This document shows, piece after piece, positions 43,058 to 51,215 of a stretch of 64,000 nt of DNA. Every line of letters starts with the position of its first letter. Position 1 is the stretch's first letter. Origin of the DNA: Flavobacteriales bacterium (lineage in GTDB: Bacteria; Bacteroidota; Bacteroidia; Flavobacteriales_G; Salibacteraceae); the NCBI GenBank assembly GCA_013204105.1, contig JABMOM010000028.1, positions 62,001-126,000 of the forward strand, written 5' to 3'. The notes below the pieces were generated by a model that had not been told where the DNA came from, did not search any database, and saw only the letters and a program-made list of their open reading frames with translations. Made by a program: the position numbers and the translations under genes.

Positions 43058-45471
43058 GAATAGAGTTCAGGGAACTTCTGAGGGTCGGCTTCGTGCATGA
43101 TGGCGTAGACCTTCTCAAAGATGTCCTCATTGGATGGCTTGGAGAAATAGTCTCCGTCAGAAGCGTAAGCCGGTCGATGCGCATTCGCCGTCAGGGTGCC
43201 CGGCGCAGCATCGAGGAATCGATACCCACCTTGTTCTTCCAGCACTTGTTGCAACATGAATGCCGACGCTCCGCCTGGCACATCTTCATCTACGAAGAGT
43301 ATGCGGCTGGTCTTTTGGATGCTCCCCAAAATATCGCCGTTCAAGTCGAATGGCAACAAGGTCTGCACGTCGATTACCTCGGCGGAAATGCCCACCTCCC
43401 GCAACTGCTTGGCAACTTCAACACACATCCGCACCGTGGACCCGTAAGTCACAAGGGTGATGTCTTCTCCTTCGGCAACGGTTTCTACCTTTCCCAATTC
43501 CACCTTGTACTCACCCAAGTTGGTCGGTAGCTTTTCCTTCAATCGATATCCATTGAGCGACTCGATCACCAAGGCGGGATCGTCCCCCGCCATGAGTGTA
43601 TTGTACATTCCGGCCGCTTGGGTCATGTTTCTTGGCACACAGATGTGCATGCCGCGCAGGGCGTGAATGATCATCCCCATGGGTGATCCGCTGTGCCAAA
43701 TGCCTTCTAGTCGGTGGCCGCGTGTTCGGATAATGACTGGGGCTTTTTGCCCTCCTTTGGTTCGGTATTGAATGGTGGCCAAATCGTCGCTCATGATCTG
43801 AAGCGCGTACAAGACGTAATCCAGGTATTGAATCTCGGCGATAGGTCGCAAACCGCGCATGGCCATACCGATGCCTTGACCGAGGATGGTGCATTCGCGG
43901 ATGCCGGTATCAAATACGCGGTGTACGCCGAATTTAGCCTGCAGGCCTTCCAGACCTTGGTTCACCCCACCGATCTTGCCGGAGTCTTCGCCGAAGATGA
44001 TCAATTCAGGGTGCTTGGATAACAAAGCGTCAAAGTTCTCGCGTAAGACTTCACGACCGTCAACGAGGTTTTCGCCTTCGTAGGTCGCGGGTAGCTCGTT
44101 GATCAGTAAAGGAGATTGATCAGACTGTGAATGCAGGTGGGAGGAGTAGCGATCAGCGTTCTCTTCCATTTTGGCGTTCAACCAATTGATCAGCTTTGTT
44201 TTGCTTGCCAGTTGCTCATTGCGCGCATAGCGCAGCGCCTTCCGAGCCGTTTCATAAATCTCCTTGCGGAAAGGATCCGTGGCCGATGCCAAGTCATCCT
44301 TGAGCTTGTTGATGAAGACTGCGTTCTTACTTTCAGCTCCGAAGTTGGTCAGAAGCTCAACCATCTGCTTATGCTCCTCTTTGATCGGCTCCAAGAAGGC
44401 CTTCCACGCATTGTTTTTAGCATCGCGTGCTTCCTTCTTCGCATCCTTCTCGATTTCTGTCAGTTCTTCTTCATTGGCGATCCCCTTGCTGAGGATCCAC
44501 TCCTTCATTTTGGCAATGGGATCAAAATCCTTTTCCCACTGCAGGCGCTCTTTAGACTTATAGCGCTCATGCGAACCACTGGTAGAGTGTCCTTGCGGCT
44601 GGGTCACTTCTTCTACGTGCACTAGAACGGGCACATGCTCTTCCCGAGCGATTTTCGAGGCTTTTTCGTAGGTCAAGACCAAATGCGGGTAGTCCCAGCC
44701 TTTCGTCTTCAAGATCTCAAAGCCCTTTTTCTCTTTGGTGCGTTGAAAACCTGAAAGTGCTTCTGAAATACTCTCCTTGATCGTTTGAAATTCTTTTGGC
44801 ACAGAGATGCCGTGGCCATCGTCCCAAATGGACATGATGATGGGAACTTGCAAGACACCTGCTGCATTCATCGCTTCCCAAAACATTCCTTCACTGGTAG
44901 ATGCATCTCCAATGGTTCCGAATGCGATCTCGTTCCCTTGGTCGCTGAACTGCTTGTGGTTTTGTAGCTCGGGGTTTTCTCGGAAGAACTTACTCGCCAA
45001 GCCCAATCCCAATAAACGGGGCATTTGACCTGCCGTTGGAGAAATATCTGCCGATGAATTGATTTGCCCTGAAAGATTCAGCCAGTTGCCATTCGAGTCC
45101 AATGAACGCGTAGCATAATGTCCGTTCATCATGCGGCCTGCAGAGGCAGGTTCGCGCCCTACATCCGCATCTGCATACAGCTGCGCAAAGAATTGTTCTC
45201 CGGTCAGCACTCCGGCAGCCATCATCATCGTTTGATCACGGTAATATCCAGAGCGCCAATCCCCCGGCATCCATTGCTTGGCCAGCGCGATCTGAGCAAT
45301 CTCTTTCCCATCTCCGAGGATGCCGAACTTGGCCTTGCCTGTCAGCACTTCCCTCCGCCCCATCAGGCTGATCTCGCGGCTGTAGTTGGCCATGCGATAA
45401 TCGTTCAGTACTTCCTGCTTGAGTTCGTCTTTGGTGATCTCTTTTTCTGATGCGGTAGCCGTCTCTGCCAT
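43054..45471 (-). CDS. 2-oxoacid dehydrogenase E1, fused alpha and beta subunits
   Basis: An 805-residue protein combining E1-alpha (about 25-400) and E1-beta (about 455-800) in one chain. The TPP site shows GDASTSEGMFWEAMN (188-202) and DDGHGISVP; the beta half begins with VLRENFDALLSK and has FGEDSGKIGG, MAMRGLRPIAEIQYLDY and the C-terminal transketolase domain (LVTYGSTVRM ... DVQTLLPFD). Such fusions are common in Bacteroidota and serve pyruvate, 2-oxoglutarate-like or branched-chain complexes; the substrate is not certain, with branched-chain the likeliest. It decarboxylates the oxoacid and acylates lipoyl-E2. No E2/E3 genes are adjacent. It heads an overlapping minus-strand chain. Confidence 0.9.
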   Translation of the reverse strand: MAETATASEKEITKDELKQEVLNDYRMANYSREISLMGRREVLTGKAKFGILGDGKEIAQIALAKQWMPGDWRSGYYRDQTMMMAAGVLTGEQFFAQLYADADVGREPASAGRMMNGHYATRSLDSNGNWLNLSGQINSSADISPTAGQMPRLLGLGLASKFFRENPELQNHKQFSDQGNEIAFGTIGDASTSEGMFWEAMNAAGVLQVPIIMSIWDDGHGISVPKEFQTIKESISEALSGFQRTKEKKGFEILKTKGWDYPHLVLTYEKASKIAREEHVPVLVHVEEVTQPQGHSTSGSHERYKSKERLQWEKDFDPIAKMKEWILSKGIANEEELTEIEKDAKKEARDAKNNAWKAFLEPIKEEHKQMVELLTNFGAESKNAVFINKLKDDLASATDPFRKEIYETARKALRYARNEQLASKTKLINWLNAKMEENADRYSSHLHSQSDQSPLLINELPATYEGENLVDGREVLRENFDALLSKHPELIIFGEDSGKIGGVNQGLEGLQAKFGVHRVFDTGIRECTILGQGIGMAMRGLRPIAEIQYLDYVLYALQIMSDDLATIQYRTKGGQKAPVIIRTRGHRLEGIWHSGSPMGMIIHALRGMHICVPRNMTQAAGMYNTLMAGDDPALVIESLNGYRLKEKLPTNLGEYKVELGKVETVAEGEDITLVTYGSTVRMCVEVAKQLREVGISAEVIDVQTLLPFDLNGDILGSIQKTSRILFVDEDVPGGASAFMLQQVLEEQGGYRFLDAAPGTLTANAHRPAYASDGDYFSKPSNEDIFEKVYAIMHEADPQKFPELYS

Positions 45472-45546
45472 AGGGATGTTTTTACGATGAAAAGGAGCGC
45501 TTTTGGGGCCGGCAAAGGTAGGAAATGAACGTGGGAATTTCCACTA

Positions 45547-45576
45547 CAAAAAAGTCCCGGCGTGATGCCGGGACTT
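45547..45576 (-). terminator. Intrinsic terminator of the padR-pspC operon
   Basis: Minus-strand stem AAGTCCCGGC / GCCGGGACTT with a 5-base loop, followed by T6, 36 bases beyond the PspC gene stop. Confidence 0.93.
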
Positions 45577-45611
45577 GAACCTAACTAAACAGAGAGATGA
45601 AAAGAACGATC

Positions 45612-47288
45612 TTAATTCTCTGAAATGTTGATGTCTACTTTGACTTCGCCGTCTTCGCTAACGCCTTCAAACTTCATTTTTGACGTGCTTTTAGACTCTT
45701 CACAATCAAGGCAATTAAGGCCTTCATCGGTCATTTGCCAATAGTGATCGACCATCTTTGGATCGTACATATTTTGCACGTTGTCGATGTCGTCAATGAT
45801 TCGCTTCATGCCCTTGGATAGGTACACCGTCTTCCCTACTGGGAGACGAAGGACCAATTCGACATCCTGTCCACGAAGCAATTGGGCCTCTGGGTAGGTG
45901 AAGAAAGGTGCGAAACTGATTTCATTGGAATCGACTTGGAAGGAATACTTGATGGCGTCAGCACGCATTGTGGCTTGTTCGTAGGATTCCGCCATTGCGC
46001 TGCGATTCATTTCCACGGAAGCTTCATCGTTCTTGGAAGCTCGGATGTCAAAAGACACGTTGCCCACCATGATGTTACCTTCTTCAACGCGCATCATGAA
46101 ATCATTGTGGGCATAGTATGCACGGCTCTCTGATATTTTGAACGGATCGTCACCGACATCGAGTAAGAGCGTATCCGAGGCGAGTCCGAACTCGTCTAAG
46201 GGCACCACTTCGGTCAAGGTCTCTTCTTTCGAGAATTCCCTGGCCACACTGAATCCAGTGATGATAGAAAGGATGACTCCGATGAACCACAATCCTGCGA
46301 AACTCGCACCCAAATAAGGAACGCGCACTTTAGGAAAGAGCAGTACAATACCTCCATAGGCAAGGGCCAGGAAGGGTATACCGATCATCAGGAAGAATCC
46401 AACCATCGCCATGAAGAACCATTCGCCTGAGTTGAATACCAGGTCGCCGATCTCATAGACAGAATAACTGGAATCCCATCCGTGCGAATTCAAATGAACG
46501 AGGTCCGCTACACCAATGATCCCGGTAAGGAGAACGACGATGGTGAACACGCCGATCAAGATGAACAAGCCACCCAGAACCTTACCGAGTACGGTAAAAA
46601 AACCGCGAAAGATCTCAGATAAAAAACTGAAGAATCGATTAATACCCCGCTCGATCTTGCGACCGTTGCCGTCGGTAAAGCGCTTTCCGCCCTCTGAGAA
46701 TCGATCCCCTAGGTTGTTGAGCTCTTCCTCTACGGTCTTGCCGATACTGTCGATGTTGACGGGTTCGCCACGCATGCTAAGCTTATCGGCACTGGTCTTT
46801 GCTACAGGAATGATGATCCACAATATGACATAGAACAAGATGCCTGTTCCAAAGAAGATCAGTGCAATGGCAAAGGCCAATCGGATCCAAAGTGGATCGA
46901 TGCCGAAATAGTAGCCGATACCAGAGCACACACCACCGATGAGCGGGCTGTCTGGATCGCGGAACAGTCTTTTTGGACCTGTATAGCTTCGCGATGAATA
47001 GCTGGGTTCATCGACGTCGATTTCGTCGTCTTCAAAATCTTCGGGATTTCCCATGATTTCAGTAACGGCTTCTACGTCGGCGATGGATACAACGGCATTC
47101 TCATCACCTTTTCGTTCGAGCAAGAGCTCGGCGATGCGAAGTTCGATATCGGAAAGGATCTCATCCTTTCCAGCGCTTCGTTCATAAAGTCCGCCTATCC
47201 TTTTGAGATAGCCCGACAGTAAGTCGTAAGCGTCGTCGTCAAGCGTAAACACTTGACCACTCAGATTGACTTGAACGGTCTTTTTCAT
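45612..47288 (-). CDS. PspC-domain envelope-stress membrane protein
   Basis: A 558-residue protein. The N-terminal 90 residues form a soluble region (VNLSGQVFTLDDDAYDLLSGY). The PspC domain (about 105-165) carries KRLFRDPDSPLIGGVCSGIGYYFGIDPLWIR split over the helix-turn, then a TM helix ending VILWIIIPV. Two or three further helices lie at about 230-350. The C-terminal 200 residues are a beta-rich, probably periplasmic, domain (LLLDVGDDPFKISE ... VELVLRLPVGKTVYL), resembling the toast-rack type found with PspC proteins. It starts four bases before the padR stop, so it is co-translated with the regulator and presumably responds to membrane stress. Confidence 0.9.
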   Translation of the reverse strand: MKKTVQVNLSGQVFTLDDDAYDLLSGYLKRIGGLYERSAGKDEILSDIELRIAELLLERKGDENAVVSIADVEAVTEIMGNPEDFEDDEIDVDEPSYSSRSYTGPKRLFRDPDSPLIGGVCSGIGYYFGIDPLWIRLAFAIALIFFGTGILFYVILWIIIPVAKTSADKLSMRGEPVNIDSIGKTVEEELNNLGDRFSEGGKRFTDGNGRKIERGINRFFSFLSEIFRGFFTVLGKVLGGLFILIGVFTIVVLLTGIIGVADLVHLNSHGWDSSYSVYEIGDLVFNSGEWFFMAMVGFFLMIGIPFLALAYGGIVLLFPKVRVPYLGASFAGLWFIGVILSIITGFSVAREFSKEETLTEVVPLDEFGLASDTLLLDVGDDPFKISESRAYYAHNDFMMRVEEGNIMVGNVSFDIRASKNDEASVEMNRSAMAESYEQATMRADAIKYSFQVDSNEISFAPFFTYPEAQLLRGQDVELVLRLPVGKTVYLSKGMKRIIDDIDNVQNMYDPKMVDHYWQMTDEGLNCLDCEESKSTSKMKFEGVSEDGEVKVDINISEN

Positions 47289-47632
47289 TTTTCCTTGGGG
47301 GATTTATTGTCTATAATAATTTGGTCTACGGCGTTCCTGAGTTCCTCCCAGGAGGTCGCCAACTCTTTATAAAAAGTCTTTCCTTGTTCTGTCAGGCTGT
47401 AGTACTTACGGGGTGGTCCAGATTTGGACTCTTCCCATCGGTACGTCAGCAGACCCGCATTCTTGAGTCGATTGAGCAGCGGGTACAATGTACCTTCTAC
47501 CACGATCAACTCTGCTTCCTTCAACGATCCGAGCACATCCGAAGGATATGCCTCTTCTTTTTGAAGCAACGCGAGTACACAGAATTCTAGAATTCCTTTT
47601 CGTAACTGAGCTTTTGAGTTTTCAATATTCAT
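47285..47632 (-). CDS. PadR-family transcriptional regulator
   Basis: A 115-residue winged-helix regulator. It starts MNIENSKAQLRKGILEFCVLALL, passes through the recognition region YPSDVLGSLKEAELIVVEGTLYPLLNRLKN and ends in SGPPRKYYSLTEQGKTFY, the wing and C-terminal helix of PadR. Such proteins are usually self-regulating repressors. It lies four bases overlapping pspC and directly behind a promoter carrying palindromes at 47645-47690, which fits autoregulation. The signal sensed is unknown. Confidence 0.93.
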   Translation of the reverse strand: MNIENSKAQLRKGILEFCVLALLQKEEAYPSDVLGSLKEAELIVVEGTLYPLLNRLKNAGLLTYRWEESKSGPPRKYYSLTEQGKTFYKELATSWEELRNAVDQIIIDNKSPKEK

Positions 47633-47649
47633 GATCTGTTATTGCTATA

Positions 47650-47681
47650 CAAATATATAGGTATAGGACTTTACTATGCAA
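47650..47681 (-). promoter_or_regulatory. padR-pspC promoter
   Basis: On the minus strand a -33 TTG (47679-47681) and a -7 TATATTTG (47650-47657, consensus TAnnTTTG) are separated by 21 bases, within the Flavobacteria range. Transcription would start about 10 bases before the padR ATG. Confidence 0.7.
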
Positions 47682-47690
47682 TACATAGTA
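47672..47690. promoter_or_regulatory. Candidate PadR operator palindrome
   Basis: TACTATG-CAATA-CATAGTA is a perfect inverted repeat with 7-bp arms and a 5-base centre that contains the -33 TTG of the padR promoter. A second repeat, CTATAC (47645-47650) and GTATAG (47661-47666), frames the -7 box. Binding would block RNA polymerase. Confidence 0.65.
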
Positions 47691-47841
47691 CTATATATTT
47701 TAAGATATAACACCTAACTAACTGTTTATCAACTCAATTAATTTCAACTCACCTCCATACATTTTATCGCAACCCCTTGGTTATTTAACGGATTTTTTCA
47801 TTTCATCCTCCGATATTTGCGCCTCACAAAGCAATTCAAAC

Positions 47842-48672
47842 ATGAAGCATCTCCTTACCCTCCTCATCGCATCCATCCTTTTGACAGGATGTGTATCCCA
47901 GAAAAAATATACAGAACTCCAAGCCGAGAATGACCGTCTTTCTGCCATGGCTCCAGCCACGGATGCGAAAGCCAAGTTGGAAGCTTCGGAAGTAAAGAAG
48001 CAAATGGACCAGATCCAACAATTGCGCACTCAATTGGAAACGCTCGAGCAAAACGAAAAGCAGTTTCGCATGATGATGGAGGCCGGCGAAATGGAGCAAC
48101 CTACCTCTGAGCAAATGCGCATGTATGAATTGCAGCACATGGAAGAACTTCAGAAATCCGCAGGTCCAGGCAACGATCCCATGATGAATGAGCGCTCTGA
48201 GTTTCAAAATCAGTTTGAACAAGGTGAATTCCAAAATCGATTGGTAGTAGAAGCGCTCAAGGCAACGCTAGCAGAATACAATCAGAATCAAGTGAGCTAT
48301 GATTTTGGCGGTGGCCGTTCGGTCATTTGTATCAACAATGATGAACTCTTTGACGCGGGCAAGGCTGAATTGAGCGAAATGGGGAGAGGCCTCGTAGCTC
48401 GATTAGCGGTTGCGCTTCAAGGGAACGCTCCGCTCTTCTACCACATTAACGCAGTGACTACTGGAGACATGAACCAAGCTGCGGATCGAGCGGGTGCTAT
48501 CTACTCACAGCTTTCAAAAGAAAAAGGTAGCGTACGTATGCCGCTGACCTTTGGGTCATCTGCCTGTGACAATGCAGCTGGTGTTACCAAAATGCCGTGT
48601 GAGCGCATCGAGATTTCACTCGAGCAGAACTATGAGCTGATCATGGGGCAGGTGCGTGAAGTGATCCGTTGA
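47842..48672 (+). CDS. OmpA-like coiled-coil lipoprotein
   Basis: A 276-residue protein with lipobox LTGC (lipidated Cys about residue 17). Residues about 25-90 form a heptad-rich coiled coil (SEVKKQMDQIQQLRTQLETL). The C-terminal region (about 150-276) follows an OmpA_C-like pattern: INNDELFDAGKAELSEMG, then AVALQG and GAIYSQLSKEKG, though the NxxLSxxRA motif is poor (NQAADRAGAIYSQL). It is probably an envelope protein that tethers to peptidoglycan. It is convergent with the type B array and does not encode a PorP/SprF-like barrel. Confidence 0.75.
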   Translation: MKHLLTLLIASILLTGCVSQKKYTELQAENDRLSAMAPATDAKAKLEASEVKKQMDQIQQLRTQLETLEQNEKQFRMMMEAGEMEQPTSEQMRMYELQHMEELQKSAGPGNDPMMNERSEFQNQFEQGEFQNRLVVEALKATLAEYNQNQVSYDFGGGRSVICINNDELFDAGKAELSEMGRGLVARLAVALQGNAPLFYHINAVTTGDMNQAADRAGAIYSQLSKEKGSVRMPLTFGSSACDNAAGVTKMPCERIEISLEQNYELIMGQVREVIR

Positions 48673-48673
48673 T

Positions 48674-51199
48674 TTACCGGATCAAACTAAAACTTCCTCG
48701 CGTATAGAACCGGTCGGAATTGACGACCACATAGTCTTTGTACTGGACCGTGAAGAAGTAGGTTCCTACTGCTGCAGGCTCCCCATTGATGTAGCCATCC
48801 CAACCATAGGCCACATTGGAACTCTCATGCACCAACTGTCCCCATCGGTTAAAGATGGACATAGAGAACTTAAAGATGTCGCAATCCGAATCAATGCGGA
48901 AGCGATCGTTCCACCCATCTCCGTTTGGCGTGAATACATTGCCGTAGCGCAGCGTGCAATCGATCTCAGGGCACGCTGTGTCAGTTGACACCACTTCCCT
49001 TGACTCAACCGATTGACAATCTCGCAATGTGATGGTTACAATGTAGTTCTTGCTCTCGCCTACTGGAGTTACAATAGTGTCGGTCGTGTCTCCGGTATTC
49101 CAGAGGTAAGTTCCAAGCGAATCGGTGCCGAAGAGTTGAATGCTATCCTCATCACAAATCACCGTGTCTTCTCCCAATTCGGTCTTGATCTCTCCATTGA
49201 AGATTGCCGTGAACGTGTCGACGTTTATACCACACTCATTGAACGCGGCCAACCAAATGGTCATCGTAGTGTCAATCTTAAAAATCTCCTCACTGCTCGA
49301 GTCACTCCAGATATAGGTCACCGTGTCATTGATAGGGCGGGCAAGGAAGATCGAGTTGTCAAAACAATTCAGTGTATCTGAAGGTAGCAATGCGCTGTCA
49401 GGAAGCGGTGTGATAAACACCTCCACGGTGTCCGATACATTCCCGCAAACGTTTTCAGCTACCAAAATATACTGCCCCGATTGGGTTACCAGAAGCAGGT
49501 CCGTCGAATCAATCGTGTCACCCGTATTCCAATATGCCAGGGCACCTACGTTTAGTCCGGGATTCAAAACGATGGTATTCGGCTCGCAGAAAGTAGTGTC
49601 CGGTCCTAAGTCAAACGTCGCCAACGTATCAAAATCAACTCGAATCGTATCGCTCAGCGTATCACATACCCCGAAGAGGGTTACGTACACCAATGAATCT
49701 CTGTAGATAGCAAATGAATCGGCCGTTGAGCTGTCGCTCCACAGATACGTAGAATACAAGTCATAGGCGTCCAGCAAGAGGGTATCACCAAAGCAAAGCG
49801 TGGTGTCGGGCCCCAAATCCAAAGTCTGGCGCGGATAAATGTAAATGGTCAGCTGAAGCGTGTCAAAAACCGTGTCCGACTGAGCGATCAGCTGGACCGT
49901 GTAGCTTCCTGTGTCGGTATAGTAGTGGCTTGGAAAGAAGGCAGTGGAAGTATTCAATCCACCCGAACCCGGATCCCCAAAATTCCACCACATGCTATCC
50001 ACCTCAGCGGTATCTGGGATGAAATGCACCGTATCAAACAGACACACGTTCTCTACTTCGAAGGTCACATTGAAGATGGAAGACAAAAAAGGAGGCAAGC
50101 CCATGGTCGCTCTTCTTCCCTCGAGATACACCGCAAACGGCTCCCAGTTGCAACCTACTCCGAGCACGTTCGGTTCATTGACCCGATGTAAAAAAGAGTC
50201 CAATCCAGTGCCTTGACCGAACGCAGTCGTCAAGTAAATCCGCTCATCAGGACCCAATTGGACCTGACCGAACGACACTGTGTCCGCTACGAGGTATTCA
50301 GAGGTGACAATCGGAATCGAATCGAAGGAAGAAATGTCATATTGAACCAAGGCTCTCAACTGTCCTCCCCAACCATCAGAGATATACATGACGTCGCTGT
50401 TTGGACTGAACTCAACGCCGTAGGGTCCGGTCACGAATGGACTTGACCACATGATGTGATCGACCACTTGACCGGTGTTGTTGTTGAACTTCATCAAGGA
50501 GATGCGCCCAGACGGAAAGGTGAAGCCAAAGGTCTGCTTTGCCAGTCCAATGTATTTTGAATTTGGGGAGGCCTTGATGCACCCCACAAACGCCTCAATG
50601 CTATCGCCAGTAGTCGAGATAACCGGCGTCGTGTTGACTCCAGCACCCGTGATCTCAAATGCCTTGATGGTGTCTGAGTAGCGGATGTGCGAAGCCACCC
50701 AATACCCATTGCCACTGCCATGCGCTAGTGCACACACATTCTCCCCCGTATTCAAGGTCAAGAGGATGTTCTTTTCAGTGGTATCAACGTCTCCCAAGCC
50801 TCCTTCTAGGTCCAAATCGACTAGAGAATAACGCATCCCTATCGTACCGGATACGGGAACGGTGAAGATGTAATAGTTGCTCGGCACGCCAGGGCGCGGA
50901 ACGATGATGGCCGATTGACTCGAAGAAGCATTTCCAAGCAGTCCAGTGCCGTTGGGCATGATCTGATGGATGCTATTCCATACGGTAGATCCATCTGTGT
51001 AGAAGAGCAGGTTTCCATCGTTGTCCGAAATGCTCGTGCATCCCTCAAATGTGTAGGTCTGCCCATTCGTGTCGGCCACTGGACCGGTCGCTTCGAAGTG
51101 CACGCCAGCACCTTGACCAAAGTACCACCAGTCGGCAGGCGACTGTGCCACCGATTGCTGTCCCAAAAGCAAAAGAAGTCCAAGTAAAATCCGTCTCAC
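48674..51199 (-). CDS. T9SS type B surface protein, tandem array member 1 (distal)
   Basis: An 841-residue protein. Signal peptide about 1-18; N-terminal propeller-like domain (about 20-370) opening with ADWWYFGQGAGVHFEATGPV and NGNLLFYTDGSTVWNS; a PKD-like module with WWNFGDPGSGG (about 400); three or four Ig-like modules (LGPDTTLCFGDTLLLDA; LWNTGDTTDTI); and a type B (CHU_C/gliding-motility) sorting tail with NVFTPNGDGWNDRFRID, then FNRWGQLVHES and GTYFFTVQYKD. It is the most distal gene of a four-copy array, 16 bases after member 2 and two bases from the convergent lipoprotein's stop. It is likely a cell-surface adhesin. Confidence 0.9.
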   Translation of the reverse strand: MRRILLGLLLLLGQQSVAQSPADWWYFGQGAGVHFEATGPVADTNGQTYTFEGCTSISDNDGNLLFYTDGSTVWNSIHQIMPNGTGLLGNASSSQSAIIVPRPGVPSNYYIFTVPVSGTIGMRYSLVDLDLEGGLGDVDTTEKNILLTLNTGENVCALAHGSGNGYWVASHIRYSDTIKAFEITGAGVNTTPVISTTGDSIEAFVGCIKASPNSKYIGLAKQTFGFTFPSGRISLMKFNNNTGQVVDHIMWSSPFVTGPYGVEFSPNSDVMYISDGWGGQLRALVQYDISSFDSIPIVTSEYLVADTVSFGQVQLGPDERIYLTTAFGQGTGLDSFLHRVNEPNVLGVGCNWEPFAVYLEGRRATMGLPPFLSSIFNVTFEVENVCLFDTVHFIPDTAEVDSMWWNFGDPGSGGLNTSTAFFPSHYYTDTGSYTVQLIAQSDTVFDTLQLTIYIYPRQTLDLGPDTTLCFGDTLLLDAYDLYSTYLWSDSSTADSFAIYRDSLVYVTLFGVCDTLSDTIRVDFDTLATFDLGPDTTFCEPNTIVLNPGLNVGALAYWNTGDTIDSTDLLLVTQSGQYILVAENVCGNVSDTVEVFITPLPDSALLPSDTLNCFDNSIFLARPINDTVTYIWSDSSSEEIFKIDTTMTIWLAAFNECGINVDTFTAIFNGEIKTELGEDTVICDEDSIQLFGTDSLGTYLWNTGDTTDTIVTPVGESKNYIVTITLRDCQSVESREVVSTDTACPEIDCTLRYGNVFTPNGDGWNDRFRIDSDCDIFKFSMSIFNRWGQLVHESSNVAYGWDGYINGEPAAVGTYFFTVQYKDYVVVNSDRFYTRGSFSLIR

Positions 51200-51215
51200 G
51201 GTGCAAAAGTAACCG

